The notes under the pieces: model-generated
What the model saw: only the letters and a program-made list of their open reading frames with translations
Database searches by the model: none
What the model was told of the DNA's origin: nothing
Program-made: the position numbers and the translations under genes
NCBI RefSeq assembly: GCF_001605895.1
Contig: NZ_LUAW01000067.1
Coordinates: 1 to 64,000, forward strand
Length of the DNA: 64,000 nt
DNA from: Acinetobacter pragensis
GTDB lineage: Bacteria > Pseudomonadota > Gammaproteobacteria > Pseudomonadales > Moraxellaceae
Direction of reading: 5' to 3'
In this document: in pieces, positions 49,016-59,228 of the stretch
Layout: every line of letters begins with the position of its first letter
How positions within the stretch are numbered: position 1 is the stretch's first letter

Positions 49016-49972
49016 ATGCAAATTATCAGCCCAATCAAAAAAGCATTCAGCACTATGCTGGCTGGCCCGGTTTTTGATGCAGCCAAGCAATCGGCAATTA
49101 TTCCAATCCGGCACATGAAATTTGAGTTTAAACCGGAAAAAATCGATCCCAAATTTTACATGAATGCGGAATTGGCCAGCGCCTATTTTGCTTCATTGTC
49201 GATATTCTTAACTTTCGGCGAGGATCTGGTGATTGATACTGCGCGCTATCACCGAGATTTTGTCACAGATCCTTTGCTGAAGCAGCGGGTGACATCACTG
49301 ATCGGCCAAGAGGCGCTGCATTCCAAACTGCATGAAGAAATGAATGATGCCTATATGGAAATCGATCTGCCGGTCAAGCTGTTCCGGACATGGGCTGGCT
49401 GGGTATTCACTTATGGCTTTAACCGTTTGTCGCAGCCGATGAAGCTGTCTTTGATGGCGGGAATTGAGCATTTCACCGCTGTACTGGCGGAATACATGAT
49501 GAACCATGAACAGATCTTTTTCGATTCTCAGGATGAAAAACAGCGCGCTATTTGGATGTGGCACATGCTGGAAGAGTCAGAGCACAAGGACATCGCCTAT
49601 GATGTCTTTCAGAATCTTTCCAATAATTATGCGTTGCGGGCTGCCGGATTCTTTCCTGCGCTCATTACTATTTTAGTGCTGATTTCCGCGGCATCTCTTT
49701 TGGTGCCGTTTTACCGTAAACCTTCTAATTTGATCAGCTGGTCATATTGGAAAGATGTGCCGCGCAGTTTTCAGCTGATTTTTGGTTTGAAAGACGGGGT
49801 TTATGGCAGCAGCCTGAAGCATATTTTTGATTATCTTCGTCCGAGTTTCCATCCAAATGACTATGACACCAGCGCTTTTTTAGATTACTACAAAGAACGC
49901 CTGCTTTATCCGGAAACCGGTGTGCTGACGCCGTATTTTGTCAAAGAGTTTATCCCTGCATTAAAAGTATAA
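49016..49972 (+). CDS. metal-dependent hydrolase, PF10118 family
   Basis: 318 residues from MQIISPIKKAF at 49016. Conserved acidic and His residues of the family are visible: FGEDLVIDTARYH, LIGQEALHSKLHEE, MAGIEHFTAVLAEY, WMWHMLEESEHKDIAYDVF, a ferritin-like helical arrangement suited to a di-metal site. One membrane helix occurs near residues 215-237 (FFPALITILVLISAASLLVPFY). First gene of a three-gene operon with an SDR and a flavin monooxygenase, so it probably acts on the same lipid or ketone substrate (inference). Confidence 0.85.
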   Translation: MQIISPIKKAFSTMLAGPVFDAAKQSAIIPIRHMKFEFKPEKIDPKFYMNAELASAYFASLSIFLTFGEDLVIDTARYHRDFVTDPLLKQRVTSLIGQEALHSKLHEEMNDAYMEIDLPVKLFRTWAGWVFTYGFNRLSQPMKLSLMAGIEHFTAVLAEYMMNHEQIFFDSQDEKQRAIWMWHMLEESEHKDIAYDVFQNLSNNYALRAAGFFPALITILVLISAASLLVPFYRKPSNLISWSYWKDVPRSFQLIFGLKDGVYGSSLKHIFDYLRPSFHPNDYDTSAFLDYYKERLLYPETGVLTPYFVKEFIPALKV

Positions 49973-49990
49973 AAATTAAGGAAAAACATT

Positions 49991-50854
49991 ATGGGATTAT
50001 TCAGTCAAAAAACTGCACCTAGCCAGAAGGCTTATGCGGTAATTACTGGCGCAGGCAGCGGTATTGGCCGCAGTTTCGCCTTGGAAGTGGCGCGCCGCGG
50101 CGGCCATATTGTCTGTGCCGATATCAATTTAGATGCTGCGCAGGAAACAGTGGATTTAATTCAGTCATTGACCTCATCCCATGCTTATGCCGTGCAGTGT
50201 GATGTTGGTGTTAAAGAGCAGGTGCAGGCCCTGTCAGAACAGTCGGAACAGCTGCTGGGGCATCCGGTAACACTGCTGATTAATAATGCGGGTGTGGGTT
50301 TGGGCGGTAAGTTTGATGAGTTGACTTTGGATGATTGGCAATGGTGCATGCATGTCAATTTATGGGGAGTGATTCATGGCTGTCATTATTTTGTGCCGAA
50401 GCTGAAGCAAAATGGCGGCGGGGCAATTATTAATGTGGCGTCTGCTGCCGGGTTTACCGCAGCGCCTGAAATGACTGCCTACAACGTGACCAAATCCAGT
50501 GTCTTGGCTTTATCGGAAACGCTGTCTGCCGAGCTGCGCGGCGCCAATATTCGCATTAATGTTCTGTGCCCGACTTTGGTCCCGACCAATATTATGAAAA
50601 ATGGCCGATTGCCTAAACGCTATTCAGGTTTGGCGGACCGGCTGCTGATGAATCATGCTTTTACCACCAGTGATGCTGTTGCGCAAAAAACTTTAAATCA
50701 GCTGGATGCAAATAGGCTGTATACCATTCCGCAGCCGGACGCGAAGATTTTCTGGTGGATGAAGCGGCTTTCACCGCAAATCTATACCAAGCTTTTGGGT
50801 GCAGGCTACCCATTGTTTAACCGCTGCATGAAAAAAGCAGGAGCCGCATCATGA
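49991..50854 (+). CDS. short-chain dehydrogenase/reductase
   Basis: 287 residues, NAD(P)-dependent oxidoreductase. Cofactor motif TGAGSGIG (residues 19-26), NNAG at 98-101, and the catalytic set Ser151, Tyr164, Lys168 (YNVTK). An Asp in CADINLD after strand 2 suggests a preference for NAD(H). Classical SDR with a ~30-residue C-terminal extension. It begins 18 bp after the hydrolase gene, and its stop overlaps the next start (ATGA), so it is the middle gene of the operon. Confidence 0.93.
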   Translation: MGLFSQKTAPSQKAYAVITGAGSGIGRSFALEVARRGGHIVCADINLDAAQETVDLIQSLTSSHAYAVQCDVGVKEQVQALSEQSEQLLGHPVTLLINNAGVGLGGKFDELTLDDWQWCMHVNLWGVIHGCHYFVPKLKQNGGGAIINVASAAGFTAAPEMTAYNVTKSSVLALSETLSAELRGANIRINVLCPTLVPTNIMKNGRLPKRYSGLADRLLMNHAFTTSDAVAQKTLNQLDANRLYTIPQPDAKIFWWMKRLSPQIYTKLLGAGYPLFNRCMKKAGAAS

Positions 50855-52464
50855 ATATGCCGACAGCCCTGAATACAGAAAATTTAATTGAAGATCTGGA
50901 TAATAACGCTGTGAAGCAAAAAACTCTCCGGAAATCTGCGGCAAAGCGCAGCCCCAAAACACAAGAACAGTCTGAGTCTAAAGCTAATGATGTCAATCAT
51001 TTAAACAGTGATGTTTTTGTTTATGACACGATCGTGGTTGGGGCCGGCATTTCGGGGATTGCGACTGCGCATAAACTGATGCAAGTCGGCTATGACAATT
51101 TCATTGTGCTGGAAAAAGCCAGCCGGGTCGGCGGAACGTGGCGTGAAAACACCTATCCGGGCTGCGGCTGTGATGTACCGTCGGCGCTGTATTCTTTTTC
51201 CTTTGCGCCAAGCCATGAATGGAGCAATCTATTTGCTAAGCAGCCTGAAATTTTGAATTATTTGGAAAATGTGGTCGAGCAATTCAATTTGCAGGATAAA
51301 ATTCTGCTGAACAATGAACTGCTGGATGCGGTTTGGCTGGAAGATCAAAAACGCTGGAAGCTTCAAACGTCGCAAGGTGAATTTAGCGCTAAAACGGTGA
51401 TTTTTGGCACGGGGCCGATTACCGAGCCATCCATGCCAAAATTGAAAGGGATTGAAAGCTTTAAGGGGGAAATGTTTCATTCCGCACGCTGGAATCATGC
51501 GTATGATTTATCCGGAAAGCGGGTTGCTGTGGTAGGTACAGGGGCTTCTGCGATTCAATTTGTGCCTCAAATACAGTCAAGGGTTAAGCAGCTGCATGTG
51601 TTTCAGCGTACCGCACCATGGGTGCTGCCTAAAGCGGATATGCACTTGAATGAACGCGCCAAAAAATGGATAGCAAAATTTCCAGTTATTCAGCAGGCAT
51701 GGCGCGGCAGTGTGGCGCAAATCTTAAATGGCATTAATTTTGGCTTGCGTCATCCTCAGGCGCTGGAACCGGTTAACTTCATCAGCCGGCAATTGCTTAA
51801 ACTGCAAATTCAAGATCCTCAATTGCGTCAAAATGTCACTCCAAATTTTTCGATCGGCTGCAAACGGCTGCTGTTTGCCAATAATTATTATCCTGCGCTG
51901 CAGCAAGACAATGTCAATCTGATTCCGCATGGCTTGGTTGAAATTGACGGCAATACGGTAATTTCTGCCGATGGGGAGCGTCATGAGGTGGATGTTATTA
52001 TTTGGGGCACTGGCTTTGAGGTGTCTCATCCGCCCATTGGAAAGCGTGTGCGGAATGATAAAGGTGAATATTTATCAGACTTATGGAAAAACAGTTCACC
52101 CGAGGCTTTTTTGGGCGCGAGTATTGAACAGGTGCCGAATGCTTTTTTAATTCTCGGCCCGAATATTTTGGTGTATGACTCATTTATTGGCATTGCAGAA
52201 GCGCAAGTGGAGTACATTGTCAGCGGTTTGGTTCAGATGAAAGAATACCAATTCTCTAGATTCAGTGTAAATTCCACTGTGATTCAAAAGCATAATCAGC
52301 AGGTGCAAAAGCACTTGAAGACCACGGTATTCAATAGCGGCGGATGCAAGAGCTACTATCTGGATCAAAATGGGAAAAATTTCGCAGCATGGCCTTGGTC
52401 ACTGGGAGAGCTGAAACAGCGTTTAAAGGCTTTAAACCTGAAAGACTACGACTTGGAGTTTTAA
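50851..52464 (+). CDS. flavin-containing (Baeyer-Villiger-type) monooxygenase
   Basis: 537 residues. FAD motif VVGAGISG (63-70), the BVMO-like fingerprint FKGEMFHSARWN (close to FxGxxxHxxxW[P/D] but with Asn last), and a second Rossmann motif VAVVGTGASA for NADPH. An N-terminal tail of about 55 residues rich in Lys, Ser, Glu and Asn is unusual and looks disordered. It is longer than the AlmA long-chain alkane monooxygenase, and I do not equate them. ATGA overlap with the SDR gene. Likely oxidises a ketone or long-chain substrate supplied by its operon partners. Confidence 0.9.
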   Translation: MNMPTALNTENLIEDLDNNAVKQKTLRKSAAKRSPKTQEQSESKANDVNHLNSDVFVYDTIVVGAGISGIATAHKLMQVGYDNFIVLEKASRVGGTWRENTYPGCGCDVPSALYSFSFAPSHEWSNLFAKQPEILNYLENVVEQFNLQDKILLNNELLDAVWLEDQKRWKLQTSQGEFSAKTVIFGTGPITEPSMPKLKGIESFKGEMFHSARWNHAYDLSGKRVAVVGTGASAIQFVPQIQSRVKQLHVFQRTAPWVLPKADMHLNERAKKWIAKFPVIQQAWRGSVAQILNGINFGLRHPQALEPVNFISRQLLKLQIQDPQLRQNVTPNFSIGCKRLLFANNYYPALQQDNVNLIPHGLVEIDGNTVISADGERHEVDVIIWGTGFEVSHPPIGKRVRNDKGEYLSDLWKNSSPEAFLGASIEQVPNAFLILGPNILVYDSFIGIAEAQVEYIVSGLVQMKEYQFSRFSVNSTVIQKHNQQVQKHLKTTVFNSGGCKSYYLDQNGKNFAAWPWSLGELKQRLKALNLKDYDLEF

Positions 52465-52654
52465 TGGCGCAGCGCAGGCTGCTGCTCACTGCAGTAAAAC
52501 CTCAAGACGAGCGCTTGATGTTTTTTTTGATCTTGCTGTTCAAAAGCAGTTTTAGCTTTCAATAAGAAGATGGGTGAAGCGGTGATTGAAAGATATCACT
52601 GTTTCTGTCAACTTATAATGCCTCAATATGCAAAGCATAAAAAATACAAAGCAT

Positions 52655-52688
52655 AAAAAAACCGCCACAGAGGGCGGTTTTTTTATCA
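52655..52688. terminator. bidirectional terminator gltA / monooxygenase
   Basis: AAAAAACCGCC/GGCGGTTTTTTT stem (52655-52665/52672-52683). It is preceded by a short direct repeat ACAAAGCATAAAAAA-like (two copies near 52631 and 52646). Confidence 0.82.
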
Positions 52689-52706
52689 TCGATTAATTCG
52701 TGAGAA

Positions 52707-53981
52707 TTAACGTTTGATATCGCGCTGAACTTCGCCAGTATAAAGCTGACGAGGACGGCCGATTTTGTAAGGACCGCTGTGCATTTCTAACCAGTGGCTG
52801 ATCCAGCCAACTGTACGTGCAAGCGCGAAGATTACAGTAAACATTTCTGTTGGGATACCAATCGCTTTAAGGATGATACCTGAGTAGAAGTCTACGTTAG
52901 GGTATAGGTTGCGTTTGATGAAGTATTCGTCAGAAAGCGCGATACGTTCAAGTTCCATAGCCAAAGCAAGCTGTGGATCGTTGATGCCAAGTGCACCAAG
53001 AACTTCGTCGCAAGTTTCTTTCATAACTTTAGCGCGAGGGTCGAAGTTTTTGTAAACACGGTGACCGAAGCCCATCAGTTTAACTTCTTTAGTCTTCACT
53101 TTTTCCATGAAGCCAGCAACGTTTTCTACAGAGCCGATTTCATCAAGCATCTTAAGAACAGCTTCGTTCGCGCCGCCGTGAGCAGGGCCCCAAAGTGCAG
53201 AGATACCAGCAGCGATACATGCGTATGGGTTAGCGCCGGTAGAACCCGCTAAACGTACTGTAGAAGTAGACGCGTTTTGTTCGTGGTCAGCATGAAGCGT
53301 AAAGATACGGTCCATTGCTTTCGCAAGAATAGGGTTAACTTTGTAGTCTTTGTCAGCTGGTGTAGCAAACATCATGTACAGGAAGTTTTCAGCGTAGCTT
53401 AAGTCGTTACGCGGATACATGAATGGCTGGCCAACTGTGTATTTGTAGCTCCACGCAGCCAAAGTAGGCACTTTAGCAATTAAGCGGATCGCTGTAATTT
53501 CACGGTGATCAACATTTTCTACGTCAAAGCCGTTGTGATAGAACGCAGAAAGCGCGCCAACAACACCAACCATGATCGCCATAGGATGCGCATCACGGCG
53601 GAAGCCATTGAAGAAACGGCTTACTTGGTCGTGAACCATTGTATGGTTGCGGACTTTCGCTTCAAATTCAGCTTTTTGTTCAGCAGTAGGAAGTTCGCCG
53701 CTTAATAATAAGTAGCAAGTTTCTAAGTATGAAGCTTGAGTTGCCAATTGATCAATTGGGTAACCGCGGTGTAAAAGCACACCTTTGTTACCGTCGATGA
53801 AAGTGATTTTAGACTCGCACGCAGCAGTAGCCATAAAACCAGGATCAAAAGTGAAGTGACCTGCGGCCAAAACATCTTTAACGTCGATTACATCTGGGCC
53901 CAATGTGCCGCTGTAAATTGGTAATTCAATTTCTTTGCCATCAAGCTGTAAAACGGCTTTCTTGCCAGTTGCTTCAGACAT
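52707..53981 (-). CDS. gltA: citrate synthase (type II, hexameric)
   Basis: First enzyme of the TCA cycle. 424 residues, as in other Gram-negative NADH-sensitive citrate synthases. Catalytic-region motifs are intact: [15 protein letters not shown] with an active-site His, [33 protein letters not shown] and PNVDFYSGI with the active-site Asp. It is divergent from sdhC across about 1 kb of non-coding DNA, the usual arrangement in this genus as I recall. Confidence 0.97.
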   Translation of the reverse strand: MSEATGKKAVLQLDGKEIELPIYSGTLGPDVIDVKDVLAAGHFTFDPGFMATAACESKITFIDGNKGVLLHRGYPIDQLATQASYLETCYLLLSGELPTAEQKAEFEAKVRNHTMVHDQVSRFFNGFRRDAHPMAIMVGVVGALSAFYHNGFDVENVDHREITAIRLIAKVPTLAAWSYKYTVGQPFMYPRNDLSYAENFLYMMFATPADKDYKVNPILAKAMDRIFTLHADHEQNASTSTVRLAGSTGANPYACIAAGISALWGPAHGGANEAVLKMLDEIGSVENVAGFMEKVKTKEVKLMGFGHRVYKNFDPRAKVMKETCDEVLGALGINDPQLALAMELERIALSDEYFIKRNLYPNVDFYSGIILKAIGIPTEMFTVIFALARTVGWISHWLEMHSGPYKIGRPRQLYTGEVQRDIKR

Positions 53982-55000
53982 TCAATAGATCTCCTGTCCT
54001 GGTGAATGTATATCTGACTCGCAGTGCTAATCTTTTAATGCACGAATCAGACGGATCAAAAATTTGCTCTAAGATTAGAGAGAACTGAAATTTTGTCAAT
54101 TATACTTATGGATAAAAGTGACGTTCATGCAGATGATAAGTCAAAAATTATTCCGGTAAAAAATGAATAAAATCACAGCACCGGATCAGTATAATAAGTC
54201 AAATTGCAGCGCAGGTGCAGAGAAAAATATGCGTGCCGCTTTAATTGTAAGCAATTTTTAATTCTTAAAAACTCTGAGCATTTGAAAAATTACAAGCGGG
54301 TTTGGTGCTTAAATTATTATAATTCTCGTAACTTACAAGGATTTCGTTTTTAAGGTTGATGCTTTCTTATTCATATTAAAAAGCGCTAACTGGGTTGCGT
54401 TTTTATGTTTGTTTGGTTAAAAAATAGCTTGTTGAGTTTTGATATTTGGCGAATAAATGTGCAATTTGTGCAAAATATTGCAAGGAATAGCTGTTTATCT
54501 GAGCAATATTTGAAATTGAAAAAGAGTTATGCACAAACTAAGTGGTTATTTAGACACATGATATTTTGATATTATTGCCTTAAGTAAATAATGGCTATTT
54601 TTTAAATAAATGATTAATCGGTTGAAGCTATAGAAAGGCTTTAAAATACACGGGGATAAAAATATTTGCCTTTGTTCTGCTTTAGTCTTAATTCTAAAAA
54701 AACATTCTAAGCTTCTTAAATTTTGAGATATTTCCTGTTTAATTTTTTAAAACCAATAACATAGCCGTATTTTTGCAGAATTTTTGCATTGCCAATGTTC
54801 AAAAGTTGTTGTTAATGATTCTTATTTAAGGCTTTTTTTGTTTATTCATCACATCTCATTGTTTGTATTTTGATAGTTGACGTTTTATAATTCAGTGTCG
54901 TTTTAAGTTTAGGTAATGCATGGTTTAGCAAATGCCTAACAATGCCAGCTTTCCTTCGAATTAATTCCAACAAACTCCGGATGGAGTTTTTACTTACAGG
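53982..55000. other. 1-kb non-coding region between gltA and sdhC
   Basis: Long AT-rich divergent promoter region with no protein gene. It has repeated TGCAA/TTGCA words (for example TGTGCAATTTGTGCAAAATATTGCAAGG within 54457-54486) that could be regulator sites, and a 7-bp hairpin AAACTCC-GGAT-GGAGTTT (54972-54989) right before sdhC, which would hold a GGAG in the stem. Confidence 0.5.
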
Positions 55001-55399
55001 ATGCCCGCTGTGAAAAGCAACAGACCTGTCAATTTGTCCATGGGTCAAGTTTTAGAAGTAAACTTAAAATCCCCTGTGGCTATTGCATCAATTCTGCACC
55101 GTCTTTCTGGTGTTATCGTATTTCTACTCGTACCGGTGCTTTTGTGGCTGCTTGATAAATCATTGTCTTCACCAGAAGGCTTTGCGCAAGTTCAAGCAAT
55201 CTTCGGCAGCTTCATTGTGCGTTTTATCGTATGGGTATTTGTAGCCGGCTTAATCTTCCACTTTATTGCGGGCGTTAAGCATTTACTTGCAGACCTTGGT
55301 GTTGCTGAAGAGCTTCAAAGCGGTCGTGTAGCAGCTACTATTTCATTGATCTTGTCTGCGATAGGTATTATTGCAGCATTTGTATGGATTGTTCTCTAA
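55001..55399 (+). CDS. sdhC: succinate dehydrogenase cytochrome b556 subunit
   Basis: Membrane anchor of complex II. 132 residues from ATG 55001, three helices. PVAIASILHRLSG carries the conserved quinone-site Ser/Arg and a His, and FIAGVKHLLADLG the heme-region His. An AGGA followed after eight bases by GTG 55010 makes a start there (129 residues, MKSNRPVNL) equally possible, since the ATG at 55001 has its only AGG directly against it. First gene of sdhCDAB. Confidence 0.93.
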   Translation: MPAVKSNRPVNLSMGQVLEVNLKSPVAIASILHRLSGVIVFLLVPVLLWLLDKSLSSPEGFAQVQAIFGSFIVRFIVWVFVAGLIFHFIAGVKHLLADLGVAEELQSGRVAATISLILSAIGIIAAFVWIVL

Positions 55400-55764
55400 T
55401 GAAAAGTGCTACAGGTTTAACGGGTTCAGGTTCTCGCGATTGGTTTATCCAGCGTGTGAGTGCTGTTGTGCTAGCTGTTTATACCGTTGTGGTATTTGGC
55501 TGGATCCTTTGTAACGGCGGATTCAGTTTTGAACAGTGGTACGGCTTTATGATGACATTACCGATGAAGATTTTATCTTTATTGGCAGTCTTATCTCTTG
55601 TTGCACACGCATGGATTGGCATGTGGCAAGTGTTCACAGACTATGTGACTACTCGTCAAATGGGTCCTTCAGCTTCAGGTTTACGCCTTGTGCTGACATC
55701 GGCAGTGATTATTGCTGTATTTGCATATGCAATCTGGGCAATCCAGATTTTTTGGGCGAATTGA
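55399..55764 (+). CDS. sdhD: succinate dehydrogenase membrane anchor subunit
   Basis: 121 residues, three transmembrane helices; SRDWFIQRVSAVVLAVYT at the start and HAWIGMWQVFTDYV with the heme His are typical. The start overlaps the sdhC stop (TAATG), so translation is coupled. With SdhC it binds heme b and ubiquinone. Pairs with sdhA 12 bp downstream. Confidence 0.94.
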   Translation: MKSATGLTGSGSRDWFIQRVSAVVLAVYTVVVFGWILCNGGFSFEQWYGFMMTLPMKILSLLAVLSLVAHAWIGMWQVFTDYVTTRQMGPSASGLRLVLTSAVIIAVFAYAIWAIQIFWAN

Positions 55765-55776
55765 TAGGAAACAATC

Positions 55777-57675
55777 ATGGGCGCTATAACCCCTAAAGAA
55801 GATTACACAAATATTCCACACCAAACTTTCGATGCGGTCATCGTGGGTGGCGGTGGTTCAGGTATGCGCGCTTCATACCAACTTGCTCAAGCTGGTTTGA
55901 AAGTTGCTGTACTGACTAAAGTATTTCCGACACGTTCGCACACTGTTGCGGCGCAAGGCGGTATCGGTGCATCTCTTGGCAACATGCAGGAAGATAACTG
56001 GCACTACCACTTCTATGACACTGTAAAAGGTTCAGACTGGTTGGGTGACCAAGACGCAATCGAGTACATGACTCGTGAAGCGCCTCAAGTGGTTTATGAG
56101 CTTGAGCATCTGGGCATGCCGTTTGACCGTAACGCAGACGGTACAATTTACCAGCGCCCATTCGGCGGCCACGCAGCGAACTATGGTGAAAAGCCAGTGC
56201 CGCGCGCATGCGCTGCAGCTGACCGTACAGGCCACGCGCTTCTTCATACGCTGTATCAAAGCAACGTGAAAATGGGTACTCAATTCTTCGTAGAATGGAT
56301 CGCGCTTGACTTGATCCGCAACGAAGCAGGCGATGTGCTGGGCGTGACTGCAATTGATCAGGAAACTGGCAAAATTGCGGTATTCCAAGGTAAGGCTACT
56401 CTGTTCGCTACTGGCGGTGCAGGCCGTGTTTACCGCGCATCTACGAATGCTTATATCAATACTGGTGACGGTCTTGGTATGGCGGCACGTGCAGGCATTC
56501 CATTGCAAGATATGGAATTCTGGCAGTTCCACCCTACGGGCGTTGCAGGCGCAGGCGTATTGTTGACTGAAGGCTGTCGCGGTGAGGGTGCAATCCTTCG
56601 TAACGATGCTGGCGAGCCGTTCATGGAGCGCTATGCTCCGACCCTTAAAGACTTGGCGCCACGTGACTTCGTATCACGTTCTATGGACCAGGAAATTAAA
56701 GAAGGTCGTGGCTGCGGTCCTAAGAAAGATTACATCTTGCTTGATATGACGCATCTTGGTGCTGAAACAATCATGAAGCGTCTTCCATCTGTATTTGAGA
56801 TTGGTAAGAAATTCGCGAACGTGGATATCACCAAAGAGCCAATTCCAGTTGTGCCGACCATCCATTATCAAATGGGCGGTATTCCTACGAATATCCATGG
56901 TCAAGTTGTTCTGCCTGAAAGCCGTGAAACAGTTGCGCTTGAAGCAAATTACAACAAAGAAACCGGTGTTTATTCTAGCAATGCGGGTGACCGTGACTTT
57001 ACGAAACCTGTAAAAGGTTTTTACGCAATCGGCGAATGCTCTTGCGTATCTGTGCATGGCGCAAACCGTCTAGGTACAAACTCACTGCTTGACTTGGTTG
57101 TATTCGGTAAAGCTGCAGGTGAACACATCATCGATTATGTGACTAAACATCACGGTGATGAATACACGCCGCTTCCTACAACTGTGCTTGAGAATACATT
57201 CAAGCGTATGAAGCAGCTTGATGAATCTACATCAGGTGAGAATGCTCAAGAAGTTGCTGATGCAATCCGTGACATCGTTCAAGATCATGCTGGTGTATTC
57301 CGTACATCTGCGCTTCTTGATGAAGGTGTGAAACAGATTCTTGCAATTGAACCGCGTGTTCGCAACATTCATTTGAAAGACAAATCTAAAGTGTTCAACA
57401 CAGCGCGTATTGAAGCGCTTGAAGTTGAAAACCTGTATGAAGTTGCTAAAGCGACGCTGATTTCAGCTGCTGCTCGTAAAGAGTGCCGCGGTGCGCATAC
57501 GGTTGTTGATTTTGAAGAATCACCGGATCATCCAGCTTATCCTTATGGCCGCCGTGATGATGAATGGATGAAGCACACATTATGGTTCTCTGCGGATAAC
57601 CATCTTGAGTATAAGCCAGTGCGTTATAACCCGCTGTCTGTTGATCCAATTCCACCTAAACCGCGTACATTCTAA
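55777..57675 (+). CDS. sdhA: succinate dehydrogenase flavoprotein subunit
   Basis: Catalytic subunit of complex II; oxidises succinate to fumarate. 632 residues. FAD motif [13 protein letters not shown], the covalent-FAD His in [11 protein letters not shown], catalytic Arg region in [20 protein letters not shown] and [11 protein letters not shown] are intact. Ends in RTF. Located between sdhD and sdhB in the standard order. Confidence 0.97.
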   Translation: MGAITPKEDYTNIPHQTFDAVIVGGGGSGMRASYQLAQAGLKVAVLTKVFPTRSHTVAAQGGIGASLGNMQEDNWHYHFYDTVKGSDWLGDQDAIEYMTREAPQVVYELEHLGMPFDRNADGTIYQRPFGGHAANYGEKPVPRACAAADRTGHALLHTLYQSNVKMGTQFFVEWIALDLIRNEAGDVLGVTAIDQETGKIAVFQGKATLFATGGAGRVYRASTNAYINTGDGLGMAARAGIPLQDMEFWQFHPTGVAGAGVLLTEGCRGEGAILRNDAGEPFMERYAPTLKDLAPRDFVSRSMDQEIKEGRGCGPKKDYILLDMTHLGAETIMKRLPSVFEIGKKFANVDITKEPIPVVPTIHYQMGGIPTNIHGQVVLPESRETVALEANYNKETGVYSSNAGDRDFTKPVKGFYAIGECSCVSVHGANRLGTNSLLDLVVFGKAAGEHIIDYVTKHHGDEYTPLPTTVLENTFKRMKQLDESTSGENAQEVADAIRDIVQDHAGVFRTSALLDEGVKQILAIEPRVRNIHLKDKSKVFNTARIEALEVENLYEVAKATLISAAARKECRGAHTVVDFEESPDHPAYPYGRRDDEWMKHTLWFSADNHLEYKPVRYNPLSVDPIPPKPRTF

Positions 57676-57689
57676 TTAGGAGAAGTAAG

Positions 57690-58400
57690 ATGAGTAGAGG
57701 TACTCGTACATTTAATATCTACCGTTACGATCCTGATAAGGATAAAGCGCCGTACATGCAAACTTTCAAGCTTGAATTGACTGATAAGCACCGTATGCTG
57801 CTTGATGCGCTTCTTGCATTGAAAGTTCAAGATGAATCGTTGACTTTCCGCCGTTCTTGCCGTGAAGGCATTTGCGGTTCAGACGGCGTGAACATCAATG
57901 GTAAAAATGGTTTGGCGTGTCTTTGGAACCTGAACGATTTGCCAAACGAAATTACAATCCGTCCTTTGCCTGGCCTTCCTGTGGTGAAAGATTTGGTTGT
58001 GGATATGAATCAGTTCTACGATCAGTATGACAAAATTCATCCATTCCTAATCAACAACCAGCCTGCGCCAGCAAAAGAGCGTTTACAGTCTCCAGAAGAG
58101 CGTGAACACTTGGATGGTTTGTATGAATGCATTCTTTGCGCATGCTGTTCTACTTCATGCCCATCTTTCTGGTGGAACCCTGACAAGTTCTTGGGTCCAT
58201 CTGCATTGCTGAATGCATACCGTTTCATTATTGATTCGCGTGATACAGCAACTCAAGAGCGTTTGGCTCGTCTTGACGACCCATTCTCTTTGTTCCGCTG
58301 TAAAGGTATTATGAACTGCGTATCGGTTTGCCCTAAAGGGTTGAACCCGACGAAAGCGATTGGTCACATCCGTAATATGATGTTTGATCACGCTGGTTAA
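57690..58400 (+). CDS. sdhB: succinate dehydrogenase iron-sulfur subunit
   Basis: 236 residues. Three cluster motifs are visible: [2Fe-2S] [10 protein letters not shown] and CLWN; [4Fe-4S] [12 protein letters not shown]; and [3Fe-4S] [17 protein letters not shown]. It moves electrons from FAD to quinone. Last gene of the sdh operon, with an AGGAGAA ribosome site and a terminator at 58421-58450. Confidence 0.97.
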   Translation: MSRGTRTFNIYRYDPDKDKAPYMQTFKLELTDKHRMLLDALLALKVQDESLTFRRSCREGICGSDGVNINGKNGLACLWNLNDLPNEITIRPLPGLPVVKDLVVDMNQFYDQYDKIHPFLINNQPAPAKERLQSPEEREHLDGLYECILCACCSTSCPSFWWNPDKFLGPSALLNAYRFIIDSRDTATQERLARLDDPFSLFRCKGIMNCVSVCPKGLNPTKAIGHIRNMMFDHAG

Positions 58401-58420
58401 TCAGTTTGTCTAAAGAAAAG

Positions 58421-58450
58421 AAAGGCGCATCTATGGATGCGCCTTTTTTT
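58421..58450 (+). terminator. sdh operon terminator
   Basis: AAGGCGCATC/GATGCGCCTT with loop TATG and a T-run (58422-58431/58436-58445). Confidence 0.88.
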
Positions 58451-59012
58451 TGAATAAATTTAACCGGAAGAAAGAAGTTTATTGAATTGCGCTAAACGGT
58501 ATGAGAATGATTGTTTAAAACGATAGTTGCGGCGAATTATCTGGAAACTTGGGGTGAATTTGTATGATTTTGATGAATTGGCTTTATTTGGGTGAAATAG
58601 GCTGGTTAAAATATGATGGAATAACTGTTTTGCACTGTTAATGGGTGGTGAAAATGTTATCATATAACGTGTAGGGGAGCGTAGATGGTATGATCACGCT
58701 CTTTTTTATTAAGAGGATTTTGCAAAATAGACTTATGTCTAAATTGAAAGATCATTTTATATAACGCACCATATCTTAGAGGAAAATAGCACTATTGTAT
58801 TTCGCTAATTTATAGGAGGTATGTGTCAAAAAAATCAATTGAAATGACATAACGTGTTAGCATTTATTACACTGTTATATGTGAAAATTGAGCAGTAAAT
58901 ATGTACATATTTTCAACATTTAGCTGTCATGAGACGGTATATAAATGTATGGAAGTCGATTTAGAAAAAGTAAAGCGCCCGAATTATTTTTTCTAAGACG
59001 ATTTGCAAAAAA
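58451..59012. other. intergenic region sdhB-sucA, left part
   Basis: AT-rich, no protein gene. A second terminator-like hairpin GAGCGT.GAT/ATCACGCTC followed by six T stands at 58677-58708 without an obvious gene before it; a weak -35/-10 pair (TGTTAA/TATCAT, 58636-58664) lies upstream. Presumably holds the sucA promoter. Confidence 0.45.
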
Positions 59013-59165
59013 TTGCCCGATTTCGGTCGGGTATAACAATGAGTAATGATGCCGCTGAGGGGCGTTATTGTTCATTAATCACATTGGGAATTCCTAATGT
59101 AGTGATAACGCGCCTCATGGCTTAAGCCTAATGGGGACTAATGTCATGTTACCAATTTGACATTA
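59013..59165 (+). promoter_or_regulatory. multi-hairpin 5' leader of sucA
   Basis: Four dyads follow one another: CCCGA/TCGGG (about 59015-59031); a long one TGAGGGGCGTTAT/ATAACGCGCCTCA (59056-59068/59105-59117, one mismatch) enclosing a second dyad around GGAATTCC; GGCTTAAGCC (59119-59128); and TAATGTCA/TGACATTA (59139-59146/59158-59165). Structured RNA motifs upstream of sucA are known in other proteobacteria (sucA and sucA-II motifs); whether this is one of them I cannot tell. Confidence 0.5.
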
Positions 59166-59228
59166 ATGATCATGGGTTCGCTTAAAAAGCATCCTGAAAT
59201 GTTTTTGCAATAGGAAATGGGTCCACAA

